From Pomphorhynchus laevis (taxonomy: Eukaryota > Acanthocephala > Palaeacanthocephala > Echinorhynchida > Pomphorhynchidae), in assembly GCA_012934845.2 (NCBI GenBank), contig WNNJ02001911.1, positions 186,001 to 250,000 on the forward strand: a DNA stretch of 64,000 nucleotides, given 5' to 3'. Position numbers and translations under genes: made by a program. Each line of letters begins with the position of its first letter. Position 1 is the first letter of the stretch. Below are positions 34,210 through 45,760 of the stretch, piece by piece. The notes under the pieces are model-generated. The model did not search any database. It saw only the letters and a list, made by a program, of their open reading frames with translations, and had not been told where the DNA came from.

Positions 34210-36529
34210 CTAAATAAATTAGTTTTCTGATTCATACAGGCAAATCCAGCTATTTAAATATTTATTAAATAATTTCATTTAGATGACGTCGGTAAAAACA
34301 AAGAAAACATAATAAAATATATAATTACCTACCTATACGCAATTAATTTATAACTTTGTAAAATTAATATTATTAATATTATTAATATGTTTATATTATA
34401 TTATTTAAATAAATAAAATAAAAATATAAAAAATATTAATTATTAATTAATAATTTTCTAAGGTAATTGGTGCTATTTTTTATATTCTTGTAATTTTGCA
34501 CTTTTAACTTTTTTTAATACATTATTTTAAAATTATTTTCAAGCTATTTATTGATATTACAGTTTAAGCGTTAACAACCCTTTTGATAACAATCAAGATA
34601 TGAAGAGTTATGAAAAACAATAATTATATATTCATGTATTTAAACTAATTATAAAAATTGATATAATTGGTGCTATTTATACATATTATGTTATTGTAGA
34701 TTCAACAGTATATTGTTTATTCAAAAACAATAATATTCCCTACTTTTTTAACAAATAAAATTTAATTTGAATAAAATTCGGAGATAATTTATTTCTTTAG
34801 CCAAAATTATTGTAATCAATTGTTTTTAATTTTTTGTATTCTTTTAAGAATATACAAAATATTTGATATATTAAAATATTTGAGTTAATAATAACTCTAT
34901 TTAAACATAAATAACTTGTTAAAGTAAGTAATTATAACATATAATTTGAACTATGAAAACACTGTTGTCTTTGATAATAAAAACTAAACCCATAACATTC
35001 TTCCATTTTCAATTATATAGTTTTATTAGAACAAAGAACAAAGTATTTTCTTCTTTATTCCAAAAAATAACTATCTAATTATTGTCTTTTGTATTCATAT
35101 TAGTTTTTGACGTTAATATTAACGATAATTGGGAAACAATGTTAATAGCAAGTAATATTTTAGTATTATATAAATAATAAATCGAGCCAATCACTTTGAG
35201 CTAATTTTTGTATACGATGAAATCATATTTTGTTGAATATAAAATTAAACTGTTGGATTCTGAGCAGAATTACATTTAATTTAACGTAATTTGAATAAGT
35301 CAATAATAATCGGAGTTTATTTTGTATTAAAAATTGGCACAATTTGAAAGAATTTCATTTGTGTTTAATTATATACTAAAAGCATAGGTATTAGAACTTT
35401 AGTATCAGCAAACATTGAATTACATAATTTAATTGCAAATTTAAAATAATAACGAATCTGTTAAGAATTTTAATTTCATATAAAAAGCAAATTTTAAATT
35501 AATTAAATGTCATTATTGAATTGCTAATCGGTTTTAGAAACATTATAATCAAAGTGAAGCGGAGAAGCATTGCATAAGTAATTTTCTAACAAGTTAACAT
35601 TTATAAATTTACAAGATATAAATTACAATTTACGCTAGTGTATAAACTTCTATGGCTGATCTCTTATTGTGACAATGCTGCTCTACATTTATTAATTGGT
35701 AAGACAGATTTAAACCAAATATGGATAAAGAGTAATGTTAAGTTAATTCAAAATGAATGGTGATGTTCTAAACTATAAATAAAAGAACGACAGTTTTTCA
35801 AATAACTAATTACATCTAGTTCTTTGAAAGCTTTCTACAGATTACTAAGATTTCGAAAAAAATTACATACAAATCGTATATTGTGTCCTTAAGGTTTTAA
35901 TTTTATTCACCGTCCCCGTAACTTACAATATATACATCATAAATTCTTTGTTCGCAAAGCATGCGTTTGAATTATAAAGAGACTTCATGCTAATAAAATT
36001 AACACAATGATATAAACGCTATAGATGACGGTTACAATTCAGTGATATTACTCACTTGCAGGTAAATTACAAGGCAAGTTTTCAACAAACTAATATTAAA
36101 CACTCCATTAACTGAAATTTTTCGAGAAATTTTGAATATTTTGCACCATTTATTGTAAGATACTTTTAAATTTCATAAAAGTATAAAACATTTTAGTTTA
36201 AGAATAATATAAACTCTGAAAATGCAAAACCCATTTTTGTAATTAAGAAATAAGTTTAAAATGTCAATAGCAATTACATATTTGATGAAATTAAAACTTC
36301 AATGAACAAGCAATTATAAATAGAAATATAAAATAAATAAATGTATTTAGAGCAAATATGAGCAAACGCTGGAACGGCTAAAATTTTAACCCGACTTGCC
36401 GCACTATAATTTAAAGATGATATAAACATATGGATCAAGTTTATTTTATTTTGCCTATTAAGTAGGAGCAGAATAAAAATATGGCCTAAATTTGCAAATC
36501 CATGAGTTAAAACATAACTATATAATAAC
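34210..36529. other. No gene recognised
   Basis: A/T-rich sequence upstream of the first PH exon found. It should hold the promoter and first exon(s) of the PLC-like gene if the ATG at 34204 is internal, but I see no defensible exon. The hydrophobic minus-strand open frame at 36274-36531 lacks a recognisable domain. Confidence 0.45.
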
Positions 36530-37300
36530 AACTATCGATAAAGCTAGTAATAACTTTGTCTTCATATGCAAAAAGCTTTATTATGATATACTAATGAAAG
36601 AGTTTTATTCTAATGATTAAAATGTAAATCCAACATATGAACGTAGTGAGTTAAGTTTAGAAACAATTATTACAAGTCACTGTTCTATAGATAAAAAGAG
36701 TATAAAGGTTAAATCAGATTAAATCATATTAAAATTCAAAATTACATAAAAATCCAATAAAACCTGGGTTCATATGTAGTATGAACCCAGGTTTTATTTA
36801 ACTGCATTCATTCTCGAATAGGTGCAACTATTTTAAAATTGACCGCAACTATTTTATATTGAATTCAACTATTTTGTCATTGAATTCGACTATTATCAGT
36901 TTGAAATAATAAAAAAAATTGACATTTTTTATAAATATTTCAATTATTATTAAATTAATAATTTGATTACAATTTTATTCTTTGATTAAATTTAGGTAAT
37001 TAAATTAGCTGATTTTAATTTAAAAATTGTACAAAAAAGCTAAATAAAAAAAATGAATACATTTTTTATTTATAATTTTATTTTCATTTTTTTGAATAAA
37101 AATGAACCATTTTATTTTTTTAAAATAAAAGGGTTCATAAAACCCAGGTTTAATGAACCCTTTTAAATGTACATTAAAACCACTTTATGTGTATATGAAT
37201 AAAATACTTAAAATAATTTATACAAATTTATATTTAGATGATATTAAGGAAGCCTTAAAAAATCAATTAACCATATATTCGAATAGATATAAATTATTAG
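36530..37300 (+). mobile_element. Penelope-like element RT N-terminal pieces, split by an inserted palindrome
   Basis: TIDKASNNFVFICKKLYYD (36536-36593) matches the PADK...(F/V)(V)..K..Y start of PLE RTs. YTNLYLDDIKEALKNQL at about 37218 matches the YT.LPL.DI.EA motif. Between them (36757-37165) lies inserted DNA bounded by AAAACCTGGGTTCAT and AAACCCAGGTTTAATGAACC. Confidence 0.65.
36757..37165. repeat. Insertion bounded by AACCTGGGTTCAT palindromes
   Basis: A perfect palindrome at 36757-36798 (arms AAAACCTGGGTTCATA) opens the segment and an inverted partner near 37130-37165 closes it. The interior has CAACTATTTTA-type repeats. Probably a small non-autonomous element inside the PLE fragment. 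Confidence 0.6.
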
Positions 37301-37302
37301 TG

Positions 37303-37610
37303 TGAAAAATCGCTTAAAATTGCGTTCCAGGAGACAAAGATTTTTGTCTCCTGGAAATATGGATTTTTAATCCATATTAGCTGCCAAAAAACTGAACTTC
37401 GATTATTATCTCCATCAGTCTAACGTATCACTCCGAGACGTTCCAAACCACCCGGCAGTCATCGTCAGTCGGATGAGGTGGTAAGGTGCATTTGACTGCT
37501 TTCATGATAACTGTAAATATACCATCAATTTTTCAAGATGCTAGACGAAACTCCGATGCATAAAGCATTTTTACTAGCTTGTTGGTTGTGTGAACAGCTA
37601 GTAATTATAT
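37303..37610. repeat. Repeat shared with the satellite insertion at 5.2 kb
   Basis: Begins GTGTGAAAAATCGCTTAAAA, contains a hairpin (CCAGGAGACAAAG..TTTGTCTCCTGG), and ends CTAGACGAAACTCCGATGC then AAAGCATTTTTACTAGCTTG. At 5262-5440 the first and last blocks occur in swapped order. It lies between PLE pieces of opposite orientation. Confidence 0.6.
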
Positions 37611-37619
37611 CATTGCTAT

Positions 37620-38030
37620 ATATAGTATAATAGATTATAGTATTATTGATTTATCAAAATATTTAAGGATTCTATTAATTGAATTTTATCCACATATTTA
37701 TATTTTTTGATGGTTTAATTTTTGTTAGATAGGCATTATAATTATTATAACATATATATGTATATCTTTTTCCGAATATAAGATTAATTAATTTTACTAA
37801 CGCTTCTTTAATATCTACTAAATCTAGATTTGTATAAAACGTACTAAAATCGTATGTATTTATATTTTGATCGTGGCTGAACTGCGCTCTGGGGTCATTT
37901 TAATACTGAACAAATATTTATATAGGCAACTTGGATAAATTTGTTCGCTTATTGAATAAAAATTGCTAGAGTTAAATACACATATATCATCAGTATATCG
38001 AAACATATATTTCATAAAGATCCGAATATA
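37620..38030 (-). mobile_element. Penelope-like element RT fragment, inverted
   Basis: Reverse complement reads YDFSTFYTNLDLVDIKEALV, LINLIFGKRYTYI and further wording nearly identical to 26340-26560, with a short unrelated patch near 37880-37910. Same PLE family on the opposite strand. Confidence 0.7.
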
Positions 38031-39291
38031 TTTATATTTTCTTTTATGATCCGAATATATTTATTTTATTTATATATAATATATTTAATATTATAATAGA
38101 ATATTATAATATTTAAATATTAAATTAAAATACTTAAAATAATATATTTGAGTAACACAGTGAATTTATATATTTGTTTCTGACCCATCTAAAAACTGAT
38201 TTCCTTATGAAAATAATGCCATGGGAGAATGTTATTTTACCATGACATTTTTCCATTTATGAAAATAAAATATACATGTGATATTTTAATTGGTCTTTCT
38301 CGCCCATCTACACTTTTCTAATTAAAGTATAAAAGAAAGATTTGTTTGCAGGAATGTCTGTTTTTTAACAGTTTAAAGTAAAACTAAAAATAAGAGACAG
38401 AAAAATTTATAGGGAAATAATAAAATACATTTTAATATAAAAAATGATATTTGATTTCAACATAAAAATAGAAAAGGTAATTGGAAAAGAAATTTTATAA
38501 TAAATATAACAATAAATTCAAACAGATGAAATTTTTTAATATTTTAAACGTAAAGTTTTACTATTTTTAATTAACCTTAACATTAAAATATGATTCAAAT
38601 AAAATATCCGTTTACTTTGTAGAATGGCCTGTTTAAAACTCAGATAAGGTTAGGAACTCGGCTATCCACGAGAATCACTGAGTAAATCCATTGCATTTTT
38701 ATATTGAAGGAAATCAGTTGAATTAAATAGAAAGAGAGCACGTTTGACATCGGTATAGGTGGAAATGCAAATATTAAAACTTGAAACAAATTTCCAACTG
38801 TATTTTCTTAATATAAAACATTATGATCCAATAAATTCTTATTGATAACATCAAGTATTTTAACCAGATGAAGACCAAGCCTTAGCAACTTCATTTCTTA
38901 AGTATAAAACTATATCTGCGAGAATCGAAACATAATTTATCACTTTAAAATGTTAATAAATGACTATTAAATAATATTTTCTTAATAACTGCAAGACATT
39001 AGATATACATTAGTTACAATATTATAAAAATAAGCTAACTTTAAAAAGTGTCTTTGCGAGCATTCCGTCGTTGACACCAATTAGTGTATTCTATTAAGGA
39101 AACATTGGCGTATCCGTAGAGTTTGGTTGTAATTTTCGGTAATTGACAGTTACTGGGGAAATATGCGAAATTTTTAGATTATTTTATTGGATCTTATCAG
39201 TTGATTTATCTGAAATAGAAAAAAGTATAATATATAATATATAATATACAAAGTATAGTATAGTAGTTCTCATTTACATGGAAGGTTACTC
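38031..39291. other. No gene recognised
   Basis: A/T-rich. One minus-strand stretch at about 39040-39140 follows a good acceptor context (TTTCCCCAG) but gives no recognisable peptide. Confidence 0.4.
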
Positions 39292-39525
39292 TTATAATTT
39301 TCTTATCACTACTTTCATGAAATGAATTGCACAATTTAGAGCTGTGTCACGATTAAAATTTAATACTACGACAATAAGATAATTCCACATTACTAAATTT
39401 AAAGCACCGTTTAAGCTTTTACTTAAAGCCTTTTCAAAGTCATTTAAATGACTTTGTATGAATTCTTTCATCTTTACTTTTACCAAGCATATTTTATGGT
39501 TAATCAAAAAATACTGAAATCCCAC
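39292..39525 (-). CDS. Possible exon of an unidentified gene
   Basis: An open minus-strand stretch after acceptor GGATTTCAG, with donor GTAGTG after ATTCATTTCATGAAA. The peptide includes SHLNDFEKALSKS and ALNLVMWNYLIVVV. NLVMWNYL loosely recalls the NY..WR.V motif of M13 (neprilysin-type) peptidases, and a stretch upstream on the same strand (39640-39770, GCEEDKLEV..LEILGDW) could be another exon. The similarity is weak and I would not name it. It is not part of the PLC domain series. Confidence 0.3.
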   Translation of the reverse strand: MGFQYFLINHKICLVKVKMKEFIQSHLNDFEKALSKSLNGALNLVMWNYLIVVVLNFNRDTALNCAIHFMKVVIRKL

Positions 39526-40648
39526 TTAACTTTCAATTCATTGTAACCTTTTCAGTTTATCAGTTTAAAAACCTTCGAACAACTACATTCCGTATAATTA
39601 AAGAATGACATTAATTTGTTTCTTCTTCAAGTAACCTAAAGGTGAATCCGTTTTGAATGATCGACTAATCATTCCAATCACCCAATATTTCTAACTCTGA
39701 GAATTCCGCATTAATTGTGTTTAAATGAGGGACATTCGTCTTATCCACTTCAAGCTTGTCTTCTTCGCATCCTATTTTTCAAAATGGGGATTATATGCTG
39801 GCATAATGATTTCTTGAAATTCACCGAAGTAAATACTTCAATAGATGGATTGCAGACTTTGTACACCAAGGAGGCTACCATCTTATTCTAAGATCTATCA
39901 ACCCAAGTTTTTCCTCTCTCTTTTCAATTCATCTCCAAAAACAAAGCGTGCATTTGGCGCACTTAAATTAATCTCATCTGTCTTGCATATTCAAATGCTT
40001 TGGTCTCATCTGTGGTGAGCTGTACAAATTCTCTTCTGATAATTCTAGGCGTGCACAAAAGCTATAAACAAGTTAAAAATATTTAAAAATAATTATTTTT
40101 GATTTAAACTCCTTTTCCACTTAATAACATCCAATTACCTAAATTTCTTATAACGGCTACTGTCTTCCTTCGATTATAAGATACCATCCTATATTTTAAT
40201 ATAAGACACCACCTTCTTATATTCGAATATTAAACAGTGCCTTATAATCAAGGGAATTTAAATTTTTTCATTTTTTACCCTTCATACCTGAAAAAAACTT
40301 GTGAAAGTTTTTTGGCTTTTGCAAAAGAGTTTATTGAACTAACAAGGGCGATTATAAACTATATAACATAAAATATAAGAATATAATTAATTTAGATCAA
40401 GTACAAAGATATTTTGAGCAAGAAATAAGTCGTACTTTAACATTAAAGGGATCAACAAATGTTAAACTATTAAAAGCAAACACCTCTCATGCTAGATTTG
40501 CATATACACCTGTTATTTCAGCTGATGGTAATTTTATTGATAGCCATTGTTTTCAACTTTAAAGAAGAAACCAAAAGATGCCAATCAAAATGTACTTGTA
40601 GAAGTTAATAAAACAGGAATGTAGAGCGAGGATATAGCTTCATCCTTT

Positions 40649-40891
40649 ATGGAAATTTTCATTCTAACACGGCCTAAGGCAAGATTAGCAGGAGAGTCGG
40701 TTCTAGTCATACTGGATTCCTTTAGTGCTCATTTAAAGTTGACAAATAGATATATTAAACACAATGCTTTTATTTCTTTTATACCAAAAAGTATGACACC
40801 TCTTTTGCATATGCTAGATGTTTTGGTTAACAGAACATTTCAGCAATTTTACGAAAATAGGTTAATTGAATGGATGAAAATAGCAATATAA
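40649..40891 (+). pseudogene. Pogo-like transposase DDE-1 segment
   Basis: 80 open codons with LVILDSFSAHL and KSMTPLLHMLDVLVNRTFQQ. The second catalytic Asp (LDSF) is present. Gln of the usual QPLDV is His-Met here. The upstream part of the transposase is in another frame with stops, so it is not expected to be functional. Confidence 0.75.
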
Positions 40892-41379
40892 GATGAAAAT
40901 AACCTAACCAAATTAGGGAATCTAAAAACCATCAAATAAAATGGTAGCTGTTACGATTTTTCTAAATCATCTAATCGAGATATGATAAAAAGTTTTTAAA
41001 TGTGGCATTTCAAAAGAAGAATTGAATGTTTTTGATTTACATTCACCACTAAAAAATCCTTTAATGGATGAAATCGTAAATTCTGATGATTTATTATTTA
41101 GTGAAAGTGAAAAGTTAGGTGACCAAATATAATATAAAGATTTGGAAAATGGCTCTTTTTAGAGAGGATGGAAATAGTTTTTTAAGGTTATTTTATAAAT
41201 ATTATATGATCATTTAAATCATCACCCTAACATCCGCGAGATAATAATAAACAATATTCAGATTGATATAGATTCAAAAGATTTATTTGACGAGACCTAT
41301 TTGAAAAAATGAGCGTAAATGGAACAGTCTATTTGGAATCGGAAGTATTTGAAGCAGCTAAAACTTACAAGCTCTTACT

Positions 41380-41455
41380 TAAGTAATACTTAAGTACGTC
41401 TACTTAAGTATATCTACTTAAGTACCTCTACTTAAAACTTAAGTACGTCTACTAA
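41380..41455. repeat. Short tandem repeat ACTTAAGTACGTCT
   Basis: About five degenerate copies of a 14-bp unit (CTTAAGTA.(G/A/C)TCTA) inside the 3' part of the pogo-like element, ending exactly where the ACTAAGGTTGCTGAAC repeat begins. Confidence 0.8.
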
Positions 41456-41914
41456 GGTTGCTGAACAAGCAATACATGCTTGTATTCAACTGTAGCATAA
41501 AGCACTAGCAAAAGCTCTAGCTCAGATGCTAAACTACGTCACTATTAAAACCTCAATTCTGTCTTTTTTATTAAACTGTCTTAAATTCGAATATAGAGCG
41601 GTGTCTTACATTCAAGGAATTTTCCCTATTTTTTCATTTTGGAAAAAGGGGGTGAAAATCGTATTTTCAATCTTATAATCGCGGGAAGACATTAGTGATA
41701 CTCCTCTTAGCAGAGAATTCGGTCTATTGTCTATAAATTTATCATGTTTCAGCATGTTTTATATTCATGATTTAAGAACAGGGTCAAACGACTAAAATAA
41801 TCGAGTTGTTTGTCCTGATAATCTTTCAACGATATATATAAAGAATAATGCAGATATTATCAGTGTACTTTTATATTCGATATTAATTGTTTCGGTGTTC
41901 ATCTTAAATGCCGG

Positions 41915-42985
41915 TTTTAGTATTACACTCGAACAAGAAAGTATAAACTTGCATTCTTTTTAACAACCTTCGTCGGAAAGCTTAACCCGGAATGCGTCTT
42001 CCACATACGCCTAGTACCCAATGGGGGCGTTTAGACCTTTGTCTACTCATCACTACAGGGTGATCTCATCAGTGTGACTTGTACTTGATCCTTAGTAAAC
42101 CTCTGAAGAGAAATCTCAAAGCACACGCTTATCCGCCGGTTACCAGTCCTAGGTCTGGTGCGGTTTGCGTAAGAACGACTTCATAGGACAGCACATGCGC
42201 TATCTCTCCTCCTTCCATCAATTTACTAAGGTTGCTGAACAAGCAATACATGCTTGTATTCAACTGTAGCATAAAGCATTAGCAAAAGCTCTAGCTCAGA
42301 TGCTAAACTAAGTCACTTTACATATAGTGGCTAAATGAATACAACATCAATTGGTAACGCTTAATTAATCTGAAATATAACGTTGTAAATCTGAAAGAAT
42401 TGTCTTTACTTTTTTTAGTATTACACACGAACAGGAAAGTATAAACCTGGATGTCTTTTTACAACCTTTGTCGGGAACCTTAACTCGAAATGCGCCTACC
42501 ACGTACGCCTTGCCGCCGAAGAAGCTTCCCGACGAAGGTTGTAAAAGAGCATGCAGGTTTATACTTTTCTGTTCGAGTGTAATACTAAATAAGTAAAGTC
42601 AATTCTATCAGATTTTTCAGATTAATTAAGCGTTATCAATTGCTGTTGTATTCATTTAGCCATTTTATGTGGAGTGATCTAGTTTAGCATCTGCGCTAGA
42701 GCTTTTGCTCGTGCTTTGTGCTATAGCTGAATACAAGCATGTGTTGCTTGTTTAGGAACCTTAGTAACTTGATGAAAGGAGCGATAGAACACGCACTGTC
42801 GAAGTTGTGTAGCTACATGGCTACACTGATGAGACTACCATGTAGTGATGAGACTACCATGTAGAGACGCCTTGCCCAACTGGGGCAAGGCGTCTGTGGT
42901 AGACATATTCCTACTTTATAGGAATGCGTTTATACTTTGCTTTCGAGTGGAATACTAAAAAAGTAAATTCAATTCTTTCATATTT
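41915..42985. repeat. Nested palindrome, ~540-bp core with outer half-repeats
   Basis: Core: 42232 (ACTAAGGTTGCTGAACAAGC) to about 42775, two arms of about 260 bp folding at 42505-42520. Outer shell: AGTATTACACTCGAACAAGA at 41922 pairs with CTTTCGAGTGGAATACTAAA near 42960, and GATGAGA(T/C) ACC-type wording near 42060 pairs with 42830. A direct copy of the core's first 90 bp also lies at 41453-41540 inside the pogo-like element. No coding sequence. Confidence 0.75.
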
Positions 42986-43099
42986 ACAGCGTCGTATTTC
43001 AAAAATGAATTTGGGAAACATCATTTCACCATCAATCTCTTTACTGATCAGGAAAATTAGAGTTACATAGTAGACTGAGGATTCAATGTCAACGTTCTA

Positions 43100-43740
43100 T
43101 TGTCATTCAATAACAATATATCAACAACATGTCAGATTGGGAAAAAATACTTTTTTAAAATGAATTCGTCTACAGATAGACGAATTACCAAAGCTCGAAA
43201 AGCGTCATTTCTTATTAAGAACTGTCTCGTTTCGCTGTCACAGAACGCATTTAAATCTTTATTTGACGCATTAGTCAGACAACATATTGAATACAGTATA
43301 CAGGCATTGTTTCCTATGACCAAAAGAGAAATCGAGAATTTTAAGAGGATTTCGGCGAGGTAGCAAATTGTGTCTGAAATTATATCGACAAAATGATGGA
43401 CAGGTTGTCAATTCTTGATATGCAGAATATCCGCGCTAGACTGTTTTCATTAGATATGACAGCAATGTGGCATATGGTCAAAAACCACGATGGGTACCCA
43501 TCCAAATACATTACGTCAAATGACAGTCTCACAGGGGTCATTCAATGGAACTAAAAACATTACCACATGGCCATTGCTCAATGTTTGCCAGACTATCACA
43601 TATCGATTAGATCATGAAATTGTTTTCAATTTGTTTTCAAGTAGTGAGATCCTAGATCTCACTACTTCAAAATTTTTAATTCGAGATTTTTATATTATGA
43701 ACAACAACTGCGTAAGTTTTCCTTGAAATTTGTATTAATT
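43100..43740 (+). mobile_element. LINE RT C-terminal fragment
   Basis: DRRITKARKASFLIKNCLVS, LVRQHIEYSIQALFPMTKRE and the downstream frame 43490-43726 match the post-RT region of the LINE on the minus strand at 57.75-57.95 kb (LYKYLVRPHLEYSIQANFSI). Frameshifted; EN and RT core absent. Confidence 0.72.
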
Positions 43741-44279
43741 TGAATTTTATAATTTGGTGAGCTGGCAAAACAGCCATTTTTGGCTACAGTGCTGTATCAA
43801 TAATAAAATAATAATATCGTACTTTTATTTAATGGATAAAAATTCTATTAAATTTGACAAGACTTTAAATGTGCAACGTCGGTCAATACGCCCCACAAAT
43901 TATAACATTCGTTAAGGGTACATCATACATTTGTTATAAGATATTCCACATCTCCTGCGGGGCCTGTCATTCATCCTGCACGTGAACTTGGCGATTTGCA
44001 AGATTTGTGTTTAAATGGGAGATATTTCACAAAGAACATCTTATTTAGTGCGATTGTTGAATTTACGAAAAATTAGAACCAGGCAGGGTCATTCTACGTG
44101 TCTAACTTACCGCCAAGTTTTACGGTCCAAAACAATCCAAATTTTAAAAAATTAAATTGAACTGTTTGACTGTTAGCTTAATGACCTTTTGTTTTAAATT
44201 TGGATTGATTTTGTAACTAATTTAATTTAGGACCTAACTTAATTTTGGACCTGACTTTACCCTAAAACTTCATTTGGAT
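43741..44279. other. No gene recognised
   Basis: Moderately A/T-rich. Contains the repeated phrase ATTTAGGACCTAACTTAATT / TTGGACCTGACTTTACCC near 44228-44260. Nothing assignable. Confidence 0.4.
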
Positions 44280-45760
44280 GAACAAAAACTCTTTACATTT
44301 GGAGGTTTTGAATAGGCAAACTAATCAATTAGATATATGAAATATGAATAATTTAGTAAACTTAAACTATAAATCAATTTCTAAATGTACGATGAAACAT
44401 TATGAAACTAAATAGTGTTAAGGAAGAAATTGATAAGAACGATATCGCTGTTTGTGCATAAGGAAGTTTGTTTTGTCATTTTGAGAAAAACTGAATACTT
44501 AACACCGGGTCAATCACTTTTGAACGATTAATTTAAGAAACTAAGAGGTGACACTACTTCAGAGAGGCAAGCTCAATATAATGGTTTTATTAGATGATTA
44601 TTGGAGAATGGAAATTAAGTGATTCATTGCTAAATAGATTTATTTCAAAAAACTCGAATCCTGGATTTATGTACATATTACCTAAAATTCATATACCGGT
44701 ACATTCTGCCAGACCAATAACTGCAACGTGCATAACCTATTATTATGTGATTAGCAAATATATAACTGAGTACTTAATGAAAAATTGAGTAATGATTATT
44801 TTTTCATGTAAGAGATGGTATGATGTTAAGAAAATGAATAAAGGATACTGGTATCTTCGGTAAAATGGGGATCACAATAGATGCTAAATCTCTATTCAAA
44901 AATGTTATTTTGTTGGAAGTTATACAGTTAGCATCAGAATTATTTTTAGATATATAATTTGGAAAACAATAATAATAAAGATTTTCTTAAACAAAATTCG
45001 TTCTGTTTAGTCCTCCAATTTATGGCCTCAGGTCCAGTAGGATCTGAGCCCACCAGCCAATCTAACACGCCGCCTTTCGATTAAATCACCCGGGGTGTTT
45101 CACCCCCCCCTGAAGAGTCGAATCGAGGCGGACTATACTTGGTAAACAAGAGACCATTGGGAAACAATTTGACTTTGGGGATAGTAAAACCTTGCTTAGA
45201 TTATGTATCACAAAAAAATTTCTACTTGAAAATGAAATGTGGGCACAAGTAGACGGTTTATCAACGGGTAATCATCTTGCTCCAGTGCTTGTGGAGCTGT
45301 GTATGAGAAAATGGAAATCAACACATTTAAATGATATGAATAGAGAAGTCTGTTATGTAGTGAATTTTTTTCTTGGGGTATTCAAGTCTTGTTTCAAAGA
45401 GAACAACGTTACAACTAGACATTTAGGATTTCAACTAGAGACAAAATATATATGGATGTACCCTATATTAAATATAGAGTACCCGCCTCTGTATACTATA
45501 TTGATGATATATGGAACAGTAAAATAGTAAAACATGCAAAATGTTTTGGTAATTGGAGAAATAATATAGTTCTTTATAAAAGAAAAATTTCAAAAATTAA
45601 AAATATATTTAAACGCTAACCACATTACAATAAAGATGGTATGATATATCAAATACCTTGTGATGATTATGATAGAGTGTATATAGGTCAATCGGGACAG
45701 GGTAATAAATCACAAGATTTTTGTTTATAATTGAATCGTTCATCACATAATCGTTTCGTT
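44280..45760 (+). mobile_element. Penelope-like element, second family, decayed
   Basis: GFMYILPKIHIPVHSARPIT (44660-44720) is the PLE (F/Y)..LPKIHK....RPI motif. TDAKSLFKN-like, EMWAQVDGLSTGNHLAPVLV and YYIDDIW (45.49 kb) are RT motifs. MIYQIPCDDYDRVYIGQSGQ at 45640 is the start of the GIY-YIG endonuclease. Order RT then GIY-YIG is canonical for PLEs. Stops and shifts are frequent, and a GC-rich patch (45011-45145) splits the RT. Confidence 0.8.
45011..45145. other. GC-rich patch inside the PLE RT
   Basis: Base composition differs sharply from both flanks (CCTCAGGTCCAGTAGGATCT, CCCGGGGTGTTTCACCCCCC). It can fold: CCGCCTTTCGATT pairs with AATCGAGGCGG around a CCCGGGGTG..CACCCCCC helix. Origin unknown. 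Confidence 0.6.

Larger units (their letters stand above)
40160..41692 (+). mobile_element. Pogo-like DNA transposon, decayed
   Basis: Ends are inverted: TGTCTTCCTTCGATTATAAG at left, CTTATAATCGCGGGAAGACA at right, each flanked by TA (40158-40159 and 41693-41694), the Tc1/mariner/pogo target. Inside, plus frames give NLDQVQRYFEQEISRTLTLK, SRTLTLKG, then ESVLVILDSFSAHLK and SMTPLLHMLDVLVNRTFQQF, the DDE-1 transposase core of pogo/Tigger/jerky proteins (VLD.F.AH, T...QPLDV..N..F). Stops break it. The 3' part contains a 14-bp repeat (41380-41455) and a copy of the repeat found at 42232. Confidence 0.82.

Noticed and set aside
42818-42870. CTGATGAGACTACC in the 42-kb palindrome as a hammerhead
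   Set aside because: No GAAA follows stem II; the phrase is simply duplicated.
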